Shown here one piece after another: positions 1 through 6,823 of a DNA stretch of 6,856 nucleotides. The stretch's first letter is position 1, and every line of letters begins with the position of its first letter. The position numbers were made by a program, and so were the translations under genes. The notes beneath the pieces were generated by a model. It was given only the letters and a program-made list of their open reading frames with translations, did not search any database and had not been told where the DNA came from. Origin of the DNA: an uncultured Prosthecobacter sp. (GTDB lineage Bacteria; Verrucomicrobiota; Verrucomicrobiia; Verrucomicrobiales; Verrucomicrobiaceae). The stretch is from NCBI GenBank assembly GCA_937941745.1, contig CALDGV010000075.1:1-6856 (forward strand), in the 5' to 3' direction.

Positions 1-1005
1 CTGCTGGTGATCGACAAGCAGAACGGCGGCAAGGCGGATGCGCTGAACGCGGCGATGGACCTGGCCACCCACCCTTATGTCTGTTCGGTGGATGCGGATT
101 CGCTGCTGGATTCCGATGCGCTCATGCGGGCCATGCGGCCCTTCATCGACCATCCGGACACGACGATGGCCGTGGGCGGCACGATCCGCGTGGCCAACGG
201 CTGCACCGTGCGCGCCGGGCAGGTGCTGGAGGTGCGCCCGCCGCGCCGCTGGGTGGAGCTTTTCCAGGCGGTGGAATACCTGCGCGCTTTCCTGCTGACG
301 CGCATGGCCTGGACGCGCTCTGAGTCCGTGACCATCATCTCCGGCGCCTTTGGCATCTTCCGCCGTGAGACGCTGCTGGAGCTCGGCGGCTATGAGCACG
401 GCACGGTGGGGGAGGACATGGAGCTCGTGGTGCGCATGCACCGCTGGGCGGCGGAGAAGGGCCTCTGGCACGCCGTCAGCCATGTGCCCGATCCGGTGTG
501 CTGGACGGAGGCACCCTCGACGCTGAACATCCTCTCCCGCCAGCGCACCCGCTGGCAGCGTGGCCTCTGTGACACGCTCTGGAGGCACCGCGACATGATC
601 CTGCGGCCGCGCTACGGCCCGGTGGGCATGATCGCCCTGCCGTCCTTCCTGTTGTTCGACATCCTGAGCCCGCTGCTGGAGATGCTGGGCCTCCTGATGG
701 TGCCACTGTGCTATGCGGCGGGCATCCTGAGCTGGGAGTTCTTCGTGGCCTACTGCATCGTGGTTTTCGCCTTCGGCATGTGCCTCAGCCTGTGCTCGAT
801 GATCATGGCGGAGTTCTCCCTCCAGCACCATCGTCGTGTGGGGGACCTCGTCCGCCTTGGACTGGGCGCGATCGTGGAGAACCTGGGCTACCGGCAGCTC
901 AACAGCTGGTGGCGCGTGAAGGGCATCTGGCAGTTCCTGCGTAATAAAAAAGGCTGGGGAGACATGCCGCGCCGAGGCTTCACCAAGCCGGCGGGAGGTG
1001 CTTAA
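1..1005 (+). CDS. Membrane glycosyltransferase, family 2 (PgaC/BcsA-like), 5'-truncated by window edge
   Basis: This gene encodes a processive inner-membrane glycosyltransferase that would polymerise a nucleotide-sugar into a cell-surface or exported polysaccharide. The frame is open to base 1. The GTG at 7 is not the true start, because the N-terminal nucleotide-binding part of the GT-A fold must lie upstream. Counting from that GTG, the visible parts are KQNGGKADALNAA (residues 4-16), the metal-binding DAD motif (29-31), the catalytic-base region GEDMEL (135-140) and the QRTRW signature (179-183, QxxRW) of processive GT2 enzymes. Two or three hydrophobic membrane segments follow at about 207-268, then a basic cytosolic tail. 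All catalytic motifs present are intact. The sugar (GlcNAc, glucose or other) cannot be told from the sequence; the overall style is closest to poly-N-acetylglucosamine synthases. The TAA stop overlaps the stop of the convergent gene. Confidence 0.93.
   Translation: MLVIDKQNGGKADALNAAMDLATHPYVCSVDADSLLDSDALMRAMRPFIDHPDTTMAVGGTIRVANGCTVRAGQVLEVRPPRRWVELFQAVEYLRAFLLTRMAWTRSESVTIISGAFGIFRRETLLELGGYEHGTVGEDMELVVRMHRWAAEKGLWHAVSHVPDPVCWTEAPSTLNILSRQRTRWQRGLCDTLWRHRDMILRPRYGPVGMIALPSFLLFDILSPLLEMLGLLMVPLCYAAGILSWEFFVAYCIVVFAFGMCLSLCSMIMAEFSLQHHRRVGDLVRLGLGAIVENLGYRQLNSWWRVKGIWQFLRNKKGWGDMPRRGFTKPAGGA
1002..1005. other. Shared palindromic stop TTAA between convergent genes
   Basis: The glycosyltransferase ends with TAA at 1003-1005 on the plus strand. 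The facing gene ends with TAA read from 1004-1002 on the minus strand. The self-complementary tetramer TTAA therefore supplies both stop codons, and the genes overlap by 4 bases tail to tail. There is no space for a terminator between them, so transcripts from each side must run into the opposite gene or end inside coding sequence. Confidence 0.95.
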
Positions 1006-2807
1006 TCCCCAAGCTGCTCCAGCAGCGTGTTCTCCGGCTCGTGCAGCAGGATGACTGGCATGAGCCGTTCGGGCAGCTGCATAGCGCGGGCGATTTCATA
1101 GAGGTTCTGGATGAGCTCCGCCACCTTGCCCGCAGGCTGTCCACGCATGGTGGTGCGGCTGCCGGGCACGGCGGCCTCGCGCACCTGCGCCAGGCTGAAG
1201 GCGGGGGCTGTGGCGCTGACATCGTTCTCGTAAAGCACCACCGCGGTGCCTTTGCCCGGCCAGGGGGAGACCCAAAGACGACCTGCCTCCGCCTTGCGGA
1301 AGGAGAAGCTGCGCGTGTCCTCGATCGGGCCGCACTCGATGGCGAGAGAGACGGGGCACTGGTGCACGGCGCTCCACTCCAGCCAGGCCGTGGCCCAGGC
1401 GGCGGCTTCCACGGGGTCGCTCCGGTAGTTCATGGTGACCACGCGACTGGCGTTTTCCGCCATGGACTGGAGCACGGAGCCGGAGTGCTCCACGCCGAGC
1501 AGCCAGAAGGGCACCACGGCCTCCACCGGCATCGGGCTGGCCTTGGCGAGGGACTCGAAAAGCAAGCCCCAGTTCTCATGCCAGCGCTGCTGCTGGAGGC
1601 CGAAGCCGGGCAGCAGGTAGGGCTCCACATCATACTGGGCGGCATCGAGGGCGCTGCCCTTCCAGCCTGCCAGCTGGCGCAGCCTCTCCACCACGCTTTC
1701 GCGGGTGTGGGCCAGGATCATGTGCGGGTCGCCCTCCACGGCCACGACCTGGAATCCCTCCTGGCGCATTTCCGTCAGGATGCTGCGCACTTCATCGCTC
1801 AGCTCTCCGCGCGGTAGGGCCAGCTGGAGCACCTTGATTCCGGCCTCCTTCCAGAGCGGGCGCATTTTCTGCCAGCGGCGGTGGTTGGTGGACCAGTCCC
1901 AGACGCCCAGCATGGGCTTGGGCGGCGCGGAAGCTTTGGCAGAAACCTGGTTGGGCTGGAAAACAGCCTTGCTGACCTCAACCCAGCCATCGGCAGCCCC
2001 CAGGGAGGCCAGCGTGAGCCGCACGCCGCGTGCCTGGGCGGCCCGGGAAGGTAGGTCAAAGGTGTGCGAAGAGCCTGCTTCACTGAGGCGGATGCGGCCG
2101 AGCACTTCGGGATCAGGAAAGCCTGCGCCGCGGTCGAGGCTGCAGCCGATCTCCACCTCACCGGAGCCCTTCAAGGCCAGCTCCACCTGCCAGCCGCGAG
2201 CGCGCGGCCAGGCCGGGATGTGCCAGCGCGTGGCGCTGTAAAGGCCGGCGGGCTTCACGCCGGAGCGGACGTCCCAGGTGGTCTCGGCTGTCTCGCGCTG
2301 GATCACCCGCTCTTCGATGCCAAAGGGCGTCCACTCCATCAGCCCCGCCACATTCATGCCGGCGGGCAGCGGCAGCCTTGCTTTGATCTCGTTCAGCGCA
2401 GACACCTCCTCAATGGCGACCTCTGCCGGGGCTGATTCCGTGACGGCGGCGGCATTGACTTCATCCACGACCGGCTTGGTCCGGGACAGGTTGCCGATGA
2501 TCTGCAAGCCGGAAGGTGCAGTCTGGGTCAGTTCCTCCGGGTAAAGGCCGATCCAGCGCACCTGCCCTGGCGGCAGTGCCAGCCCTCCTTCCTGCTGCGC
2601 CTCGGGCTCCACACGCAGCACGCGCCAGCGCCCTTCCGGGGTCAGCGAACGCTGCCAGGAGGCGAGGTTGCGCGGCAGGGGCTGGCCCTCAGGCCATTCC
2701 TGCAGGGTCAGCACCTGGACGGGGTCGGCGGCGTTCATCGCAGGGGCCAGCAGGCAGGCGAGCAGCAGGGAGGTACTCAGTCCGGAGAATGGCGGCGGTA
2801 GCTTCAT
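1002..2807 (-). CDS. Secreted protein of unassigned family with TIM-barrel-like C-terminal half (possible glycoside hydrolase)
   Basis: I do not recognise a named family. The 601-residue protein starts with a Sec signal peptide: basic MK, hydrophobic stretch at about 10-22, likely cleavage after A26 in AMNA-ADP. It is therefore probably periplasmic or exported. Residues about 180-290 are rich in alternating beta pattern (GWQVELAL, GEVEIGCSL, GVRLTLASL, GWVEVSKAVF) and look like a carbohydrate-binding type beta-sandwich. From about 298 on, strand-helix repeats suggest a TIM barrel: MLGVWDW (299-305), KVLQLALP (325-332), FQVVAVEGD (352-360), QYDVEPY (391-397), PVEAVVPFWL (427-436), RVVTMNYRS (455-463), VSLAIECG (486-493). 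Acidic residues at strand ends (D393, E395, E491) could be catalytic, as in glycoside hydrolases, but this is inference. The ATG at 2807 is chosen because it gives the signal peptide. It lies 7 bases after the kinase stop, so the two are probably co-translated. The facing polysaccharide synthase supports a carbohydrate role. Gene real: high confidence; function: low. Confidence 0.88.
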   Translation of the reverse strand: MKLPPPFSGLSTSLLLACLLAPAMNAADPVQVLTLQEWPEGQPLPRNLASWQRSLTPEGRWRVLRVEPEAQQEGGLALPPGQVRWIGLYPEELTQTAPSGLQIIGNLSRTKPVVDEVNAAAVTESAPAEVAIEEVSALNEIKARLPLPAGMNVAGLMEWTPFGIEERVIQRETAETTWDVRSGVKPAGLYSATRWHIPAWPRARGWQVELALKGSGEVEIGCSLDRGAGFPDPEVLGRIRLSEAGSSHTFDLPSRAAQARGVRLTLASLGAADGWVEVSKAVFQPNQVSAKASAPPKPMLGVWDWSTNHRRWQKMRPLWKEAGIKVLQLALPRGELSDEVRSILTEMRQEGFQVVAVEGDPHMILAHTRESVVERLRQLAGWKGSALDAAQYDVEPYLLPGFGLQQQRWHENWGLLFESLAKASPMPVEAVVPFWLLGVEHSGSVLQSMAENASRVVTMNYRSDPVEAAAWATAWLEWSAVHQCPVSLAIECGPIEDTRSFSFRKAEAGRLWVSPWPGKGTAVVLYENDVSATAPAFSLAQVREAAVPGSRTTMRGQPAGKVAELIQNLYEIARAMQLPERLMPVILLHEPENTLLEQLGD

Positions 2808-2817
2808 GGAGACATCA
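2805..2817 (-). other. Kinase stop / secreted-protein start junction, no Shine-Dalgarno
   Basis: Read on the minus strand this is TGA-TGTCTCC-ATG: the stop of the histidine kinase, seven bases, then the start of the secreted protein. No purine-rich GGAG- or GAGG-like element precedes the ATG, either in the gap or in the last codons of the kinase. Initiation probably depends on ribosomes finishing the kinase (translational coupling). Confidence 0.7.
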
Positions 2818-5469
2818 CAGCATGAGCGGGGCTTCGATCAACCTCTTCTCGACCAGCGTCCGTATCAGCTCATCGTGAGAATCCTGGATCCGCTTGAGGA
2901 GGGTGCTCTGCTTTTCACGCGTGTCTGCCTCGTTCTCCGCCTCTTCCAGCAGGGCGGCCAGCCTTCGGAAGCCGATGGTGCCGCTGGAGCCTCGGGCGCG
3001 GTGGGCCGCCTGCTTCCAGTTCGCCTCATGGCCCTCGTCCAGCGCCAGCCGCATCTTGCCGATCATCTCTTCCACCTGGCTCACGGCCATCTGGACCAGG
3101 TCCTTGTCCATGTCGGCATCACCTGTTAGGCATTCCTGCATCTGCGGTTCGTCGAGCACGGGCGGCAGCGGGGCTTTTTCGCTAAGGTCCGCCATGGCGG
3201 CCGTGGCTTTCGCCAGGGCGTCGGTTGACGGGGTGACTTCTCCTTCTGCTCCCGGTAGCCAGCGCGCCAGGGCTTGTTCCAGCTTGTCCAGCTCGATGGG
3301 CTTGGTCAGGTAGGCGTTCATGCCGCTGGACAGGCACTGCTCCAGTGCTCCGGCCATGACATGCGCGGTGACGGCGATGATGGGCATGGGCGTGCGATGA
3401 TTTTCCTGTTCCCAGGCCCGGATGGTGCGGGTGGCCTCAAAGCCGTCCATCTCCGGCATCTCGCAGTCCATGAGGATGAGCTCGCCATCGCCCGCCTTGG
3501 CCCGCTCCACCGCCTCGAGGCCGTTGTTGCAGAAGGCCACCGTCATGCCCAGGTGGTCCAGCTGGTTGCCAATGACACGCCGGTTCACGGGGTTGTCGTC
3601 GGCCACGATCAGGCGGGTGGGCGGCAGCACCCGCGAGACTGGCGGCAGGCTTTCCTTGGGGGGTGGCACCACGCCTTCATTGAGGTGGTTGTAGAGGTCC
3701 GAGGGCCTGAATGGGTAGTGCAGCGTGGCTTGCACGCCTTCCTTCTGAAGCTGCTGCGGGCTGATGTCCTCCTGGTCGGTCATCAGGAAGATGGGCACTT
3801 CTTTCAGCCACTCCAGGGAACGCAGATGCCGCACCTGTCCCAGCCAGTCTTGAGCCGTGTTGGAGATGATAACGAGCGCCCGCGTGGGCTTCTCCATGGT
3901 GTGCCCGTTCCAGGGCTCCTGGTGGGGGATGTCGGAAATCTGGGTGTAAACCAGCGGCTTCAGGCCCCACGCACTGGCGTGCTCACGCACGGCATCCGCC
4001 GTCATCGGGCGGTTCTCCAGGGCGATGAGGATCGGCCTCGACTCCAGCACGTGCGCCTCGTGTTCCGCTTCGACGATGCCGAAGCTGGCGGTGAACCAGA
4101 ACATCGAGCCCCGCCCAGGGGTGCTTTCCACGCCCATCGAGCCGTTCATCCGCAGCACCAGCTCGCGGGAGATGGCCAGCCCCAGCCCGGTGCCGCCATG
4201 GCGCTGCGCCAGCTTCACATCCACCTGGGAGAAGGGCTGGAAAAGCCGCGCCTGATCTTCTTTGGAGATGCCGGGGCCGGTGTCGCGCACCTCAATGCGC
4301 AGCAGCACGCGTCCGCTGTCGCTCTCATCCGCCCTGCGGATCACATGCACCGTCACGCCACCTTTCTCGGTGAACTTGATGGCGTTGGAAATGAGGTTCG
4401 CCAGCACCTGCCGCAGCCGCAGCGGATCGCCCAGCAGACGGCGTGGCAGGTTGGGGGCCAGGTGCGGCGTGAGCTCCAAGTTCTTCTTCGTGGCTGAGGC
4501 GGCGAAGAGGGCGATGACTTCATCCACCACTTCACTGGCGGAAAAGCCTTCCTGGGAAAACTTCATCTGGCCGGCCTGGAGCTTGGAGAGGTCCAGGATG
4601 TCGTTGATGATCGCCAGCAGTGCCCTGCCGGACGTCAGGATCGTCTCCAGCCCGTCGCGCTGGCGGCTGCTCAGGCTGGCATCGCGCAACATGAGGTCCG
4701 CCGTTCCGATCACCCCGTTCATCGGCGTGCGGATTTCATGGCTCACGGTGGCCACGAAGGTCGAGGTGGCTTTCACCGAATCCAGGGCGGCATCCCTGGC
4801 CGAAAGCAGGCGCATCTCGTAGTGGTCGCGGGCGCGCTGTTCCTTGTAGATCATGAAGCCGATGCCTGCCAGCAGCACCAGCGCCACGAGCATCAGCACC
4901 GTGGCCGCCACGCGTGATTTGGTGATCTTGTCCATGAACTGGATCTGCCGGGCTGCCAGAACCATGCGCTCCGTCTGCGCCACCTGATGAATCAGGTCAT
5001 CCAGCCGGCCCGACTGCTCGACGCGCTGCTCCAGGCTCTTCAAGAAGGCTGGCTGGTTTTGCGCCTGACCTTCCTTGGCATGCGACTCCAGCAGTTTCAT
5101 GCGGGTGGAGATGATCTCCGTCATCTGATCCACCCTCGTCAGGTGCTCCGGACTCTCCTTCACCAGCGTGCGCAGGTGCTGAAGCGTACTGGGGATGGAC
5201 TGGCGAATTTCATCGAACTGCTGCAGGGCCTCCGGATCACGGGACAGCAGGTACATGTCCATCGAACCTTCGGCCATGCGCGCCTTCATCCGCAGTCCCC
5301 AAAGGCTTTCGAGAACGTCATGCGTATGCTCGACCTTGGCATAGCTGTCGTCCACCTCGTGTGCCTGCTGGCGCAGGATGTAAGCCAGGCATACGGCCAG
5401 GGTGAAGACCACCAGCATCAGCGCCGACAGGCCCAGACAGGTTTTGGAAATCGGAGATTTGCGGAACAC
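2815..5469 (-). CDS. Hybrid sensor histidine kinase: CHASE3-like sensor, HisKA, HATPase, pseudo-receiver, receiver, HPt
   Basis: This 884-residue inner-membrane kinase senses a signal outside the cytoplasm and runs a His-Asp-His phosphorelay. Two membrane segments (about 12-32 and 187-207) flank an all-helical sensor region (about 33-186) whose pattern matches CHASE3. HisKA follows, with phospho-acceptor H244 in [13 protein letters not shown]. The ATPase domain has the N box ([11 protein letters not shown]358/N362), G1 (DTGPG, 396-400), F box (FQPF, 410-413) and G2 ([10 protein letters not shown], from 425). Residues about 478-597 form a receiver-like fold without the acidic residues. The second receiver (about 618-737) is intact: D624/D625, phospho-acceptor D668, T701, K723. 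A C-terminal HPt domain carries H823 in [13 protein letters not shown]. There is no output domain, so phosphate must pass from H823 to a separate regulator not seen here. The GTG start at 5469 is favoured: an in-frame TAG lies just upstream, and the next Met (18) is inside the first membrane segment. The stop is 7 bases before the next gene. Confidence 0.96.
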   Translation of the reverse strand: MFRKSPISKTCLGLSALMLVVFTLAVCLAYILRQQAHEVDDSYAKVEHTHDVLESLWGLRMKARMAEGSMDMYLLSRDPEALQQFDEIRQSIPSTLQHLRTLVKESPEHLTRVDQMTEIISTRMKLLESHAKEGQAQNQPAFLKSLEQRVEQSGRLDDLIHQVAQTERMVLAARQIQFMDKITKSRVAATVLMLVALVLLAGIGFMIYKEQRARDHYEMRLLSARDAALDSVKATSTFVATVSHEIRTPMNGVIGTADLMLRDASLSSRQRDGLETILTSGRALLAIINDILDLSKLQAGQMKFSQEGFSASEVVDEVIALFAASATKKNLELTPHLAPNLPRRLLGDPLRLRQVLANLISNAIKFTEKGGVTVHVIRRADESDSGRVLLRIEVRDTGPGISKEDQARLFQPFSQVDVKLAQRHGGTGLGLAISRELVLRMNGSMGVESTPGRGSMFWFTASFGIVEAEHEAHVLESRPILIALENRPMTADAVREHASAWGLKPLVYTQISDIPHQEPWNGHTMEKPTRALVIISNTAQDWLGQVRHLRSLEWLKEVPIFLMTDQEDISPQQLQKEGVQATLHYPFRPSDLYNHLNEGVVPPPKESLPPVSRVLPPTRLIVADDNPVNRRVIGNQLDHLGMTVAFCNNGLEAVERAKAGDGELILMDCEMPEMDGFEATRTIRAWEQENHRTPMPIIAVTAHVMAGALEQCLSSGMNAYLTKPIELDKLEQALARWLPGAEGEVTPSTDALAKATAAMADLSEKAPLPPVLDEPQMQECLTGDADMDKDLVQMAVSQVEEMIGKMRLALDEGHEANWKQAAHRARGSSGTIGFRRLAALLEEAENEADTREKQSTLLKRIQDSHDELIRTLVEKRLIEAPLML

Positions 5470-5515
5470 CCGGCCAAGCTACCACAATGCGGCAGAGCCT
5501 GCACAGGCGGAAAAC
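5470..5515 (-). other. Short spacer between sufD and the hybrid kinase
   Basis: These 46 bases hold no gene. On the minus strand I see no Shine-Dalgarno element before the GTG and no T-run after a hairpin, so no intrinsic terminator. A small inverted repeat (GCCTG/CAGGC, 5497-5508) has only a 2-base loop. The spacing fits read-through from sufD into the kinase gene, though a promoter inside the end of sufD cannot be excluded. Confidence 0.55.
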
Positions 5516-6823
5516 TTACTCCGCCTTCAGCAGCTTCTCATCAATGCGCGCCACCAGCATGTCGAGCACCTCACTGTTGCCGAAGCGTTCGATGACGTCG
5601 GCGAGGAAGCCTTCGACGATCAGGCGGCGGCTTTCGGTGTCGGGGATGCCGCGGGCTTTGAGGTAGAAGAGCTCTTCATCGGCGATCGGGCCGCTGGTGG
5701 CGCCGTGGCTGCATTTGACTTGGTCGGCGTTGATTTCGAGGCCGGGGAGGCTGGTGGCTTCGGCTTCGTTGCTGTTGAGCAGGTTGCGGCAGGTCTGGTA
5801 GGCGTCGGTGTAGTGCGCGCCTTCATCGACGATGATGAGGCCGCTGAAAATGCTGCGAGACTGGCCGTAGAGGGCGTTTTTGTAAAGCAGGTCGCTCGTG
5901 GCGTGCGGGGCTTTGTGACGCTGAAGCGTGCGTTGATCGACGATTTGATCGCCGATGGGCAAACTGACGCTGAGCATGTCGCTGCGGGCGCCTTGGCCGA
6001 CGAGATCGCTCACGCTCTCGCTGCGGCTGAAGGCGGCACCGAGCTGCACCTGGAAGCTTTTCACGCTGGCATCGCGTCCGGCGGTGATGCTGGAAAGATG
6101 CAGCGCCTGGGCGTCATCGGCGAGCTCCTGGCAGGCGGCGTAGGTGATCTTGCTGCCACTGCCGCCGACGAGATCGGCGATGGCGATGCTGAGGCCGCCT
6201 TCACCATCGAGGCTGCGGTAATGATCGACGACGCTGACCTGCGCGTTGTCCTCCGCGACGACGAGCGTGTGCGGAAAGATGGCCGCGTGGTCGCCGACGA
6301 CCCAGTGGAAGATTTCGACGGGCTTTTCGATGACGACGTTCTTCGGCACGATGAGAACCGTGCCCGCTTTGACATGCGCCAGATGCAGCGCGGCGAATTT
6401 ATTCGAGCCCAGAGCTTGGTCACCCTTCATGAAATGCTGCTGCAGGGCCGCTTCGTGGGATTTGAGGGCTTCTTCGAAGCTGACGCAGACCACACCGGCG
6501 GGAAGACCGCTCGTGTCAGACTCGACGAGCGTGTCGTTCACGAAGACAAATCGCGCCGCACGTTCTTTGAGGCCTTCCGTGGCCGCGAGAGCGGCTTTGG
6601 ATTGCTCAGCAGTCGGTGCTTTGGCTGGAGCGTGATCGGCGAGTTCGATCTTCTTCGCGTTCGAGTAGCGCCAGTTTTCGTCTTTGAGGCCCGGAAGCGG
6701 CAGAGACTGGAATTCGGTCCAGGCGGCATCTGAGCGGGTGCGGAACCAATCAGGCGTGTGTGTGCTGCGGGCAGGAGCGAGGGCAAGAAGGCCGGTCGAA
6801 GTATCGGAGGGAGCGGAAGTCAT
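5516..6823 (-). CDS. sufD: Fe-S cluster assembly protein SufD
   Basis: SufD is a cytosolic scaffold subunit of the SUF iron-sulfur cluster machinery. In the known system it pairs with SufB and the ATPase SufC as SufBC2D, where clusters are built from sulfur delivered by SufS/SufE or SufU. The 435-residue length is normal for the family. The N-terminal helical part includes LPLPGLKDENWRYSN (41-55), typical of SufD/SufB. The middle is the right-handed beta-helix core (about 140-350). The conserved C-terminal block has KNALYGQSRSIFSG (315-328), NLLNSNEAEA (347-356), LEINADQVKCSHGATSG (362-378) and DEELFYLKARGI (382-393). C371 and H373 match the conserved Cys and His (C358 and H360 in E. coli SufD) at the SufB-SufD interface. 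The SufD call over SufB rests on length and on the QRTLQRHKAPHATSD segment. The ATG at 6823 has no Shine-Dalgarno sequence; a TGA lies immediately upstream in minus-strand reading (TCTCTCA-ATG is not in-frame coding). sufB, sufC and sufS are not in the window and may lie just to the right. Confidence 0.97.
   Translation of the reverse strand: MTSAPSDTSTGLLALAPARSTHTPDWFRTRSDAAWTEFQSLPLPGLKDENWRYSNAKKIELADHAPAKAPTAEQSKAALAATEGLKERAARFVFVNDTLVESDTSGLPAGVVCVSFEEALKSHEAALQQHFMKGDQALGSNKFAALHLAHVKAGTVLIVPKNVVIEKPVEIFHWVVGDHAAIFPHTLVVAEDNAQVSVVDHYRSLDGEGGLSIAIADLVGGSGSKITYAACQELADDAQALHLSSITAGRDASVKSFQVQLGAAFSRSESVSDLVGQGARSDMLSVSLPIGDQIVDQRTLQRHKAPHATSDLLYKNALYGQSRSIFSGLIIVDEGAHYTDAYQTCRNLLNSNEAEATSLPGLEINADQVKCSHGATSGPIADEELFYLKARGIPDTESRRLIVEGFLADVIERFGNSEVLDMLVARIDEKLLKAE

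Noticed and set aside
7..9. GTG at 7 as the true start of the glycosyltransferase
   Set aside because: The frame is open to base 1, and the conserved N-terminal nucleotide-binding part of the GT-A domain would be missing. The real start is left of the window.
940..955. A-rich stretch near the end of the glycosyltransferase as a terminator or frameshift site
   Set aside because: It reads in frame as Asn-Lys-Lys within a normal basic C-terminal tail, and no stem precedes it. There is no sign of a second product.
1041..1817. 258-codon open frame on the plus strand
   Set aside because: It is the codon-aligned antisense of the secreted protein's barrel region and shows no family motif.
3274..4497. 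407-codon open frame on the plus strand
   Set aside because: It is the codon-aligned antisense of the histidine kinase ATPase and receiver region; His/Gln/Arg-rich translation without motifs.
5497..5508. Inverted repeat GCCTG-CA-CAGGC as a terminator between sufD and the kinase
   Set aside because: The loop would be only 2 bases and no T-run follows on the minus strand, so it does not look like an intrinsic terminator.
5402..6733. 443-codon open frame on the plus strand
   Set aside because: It lies codon-for-codon opposite sufD, whose protein is clearly conserved. The plus-strand translation is low-complexity (Ala, Asp, Glu, Gly rich) with no recognisable motif.
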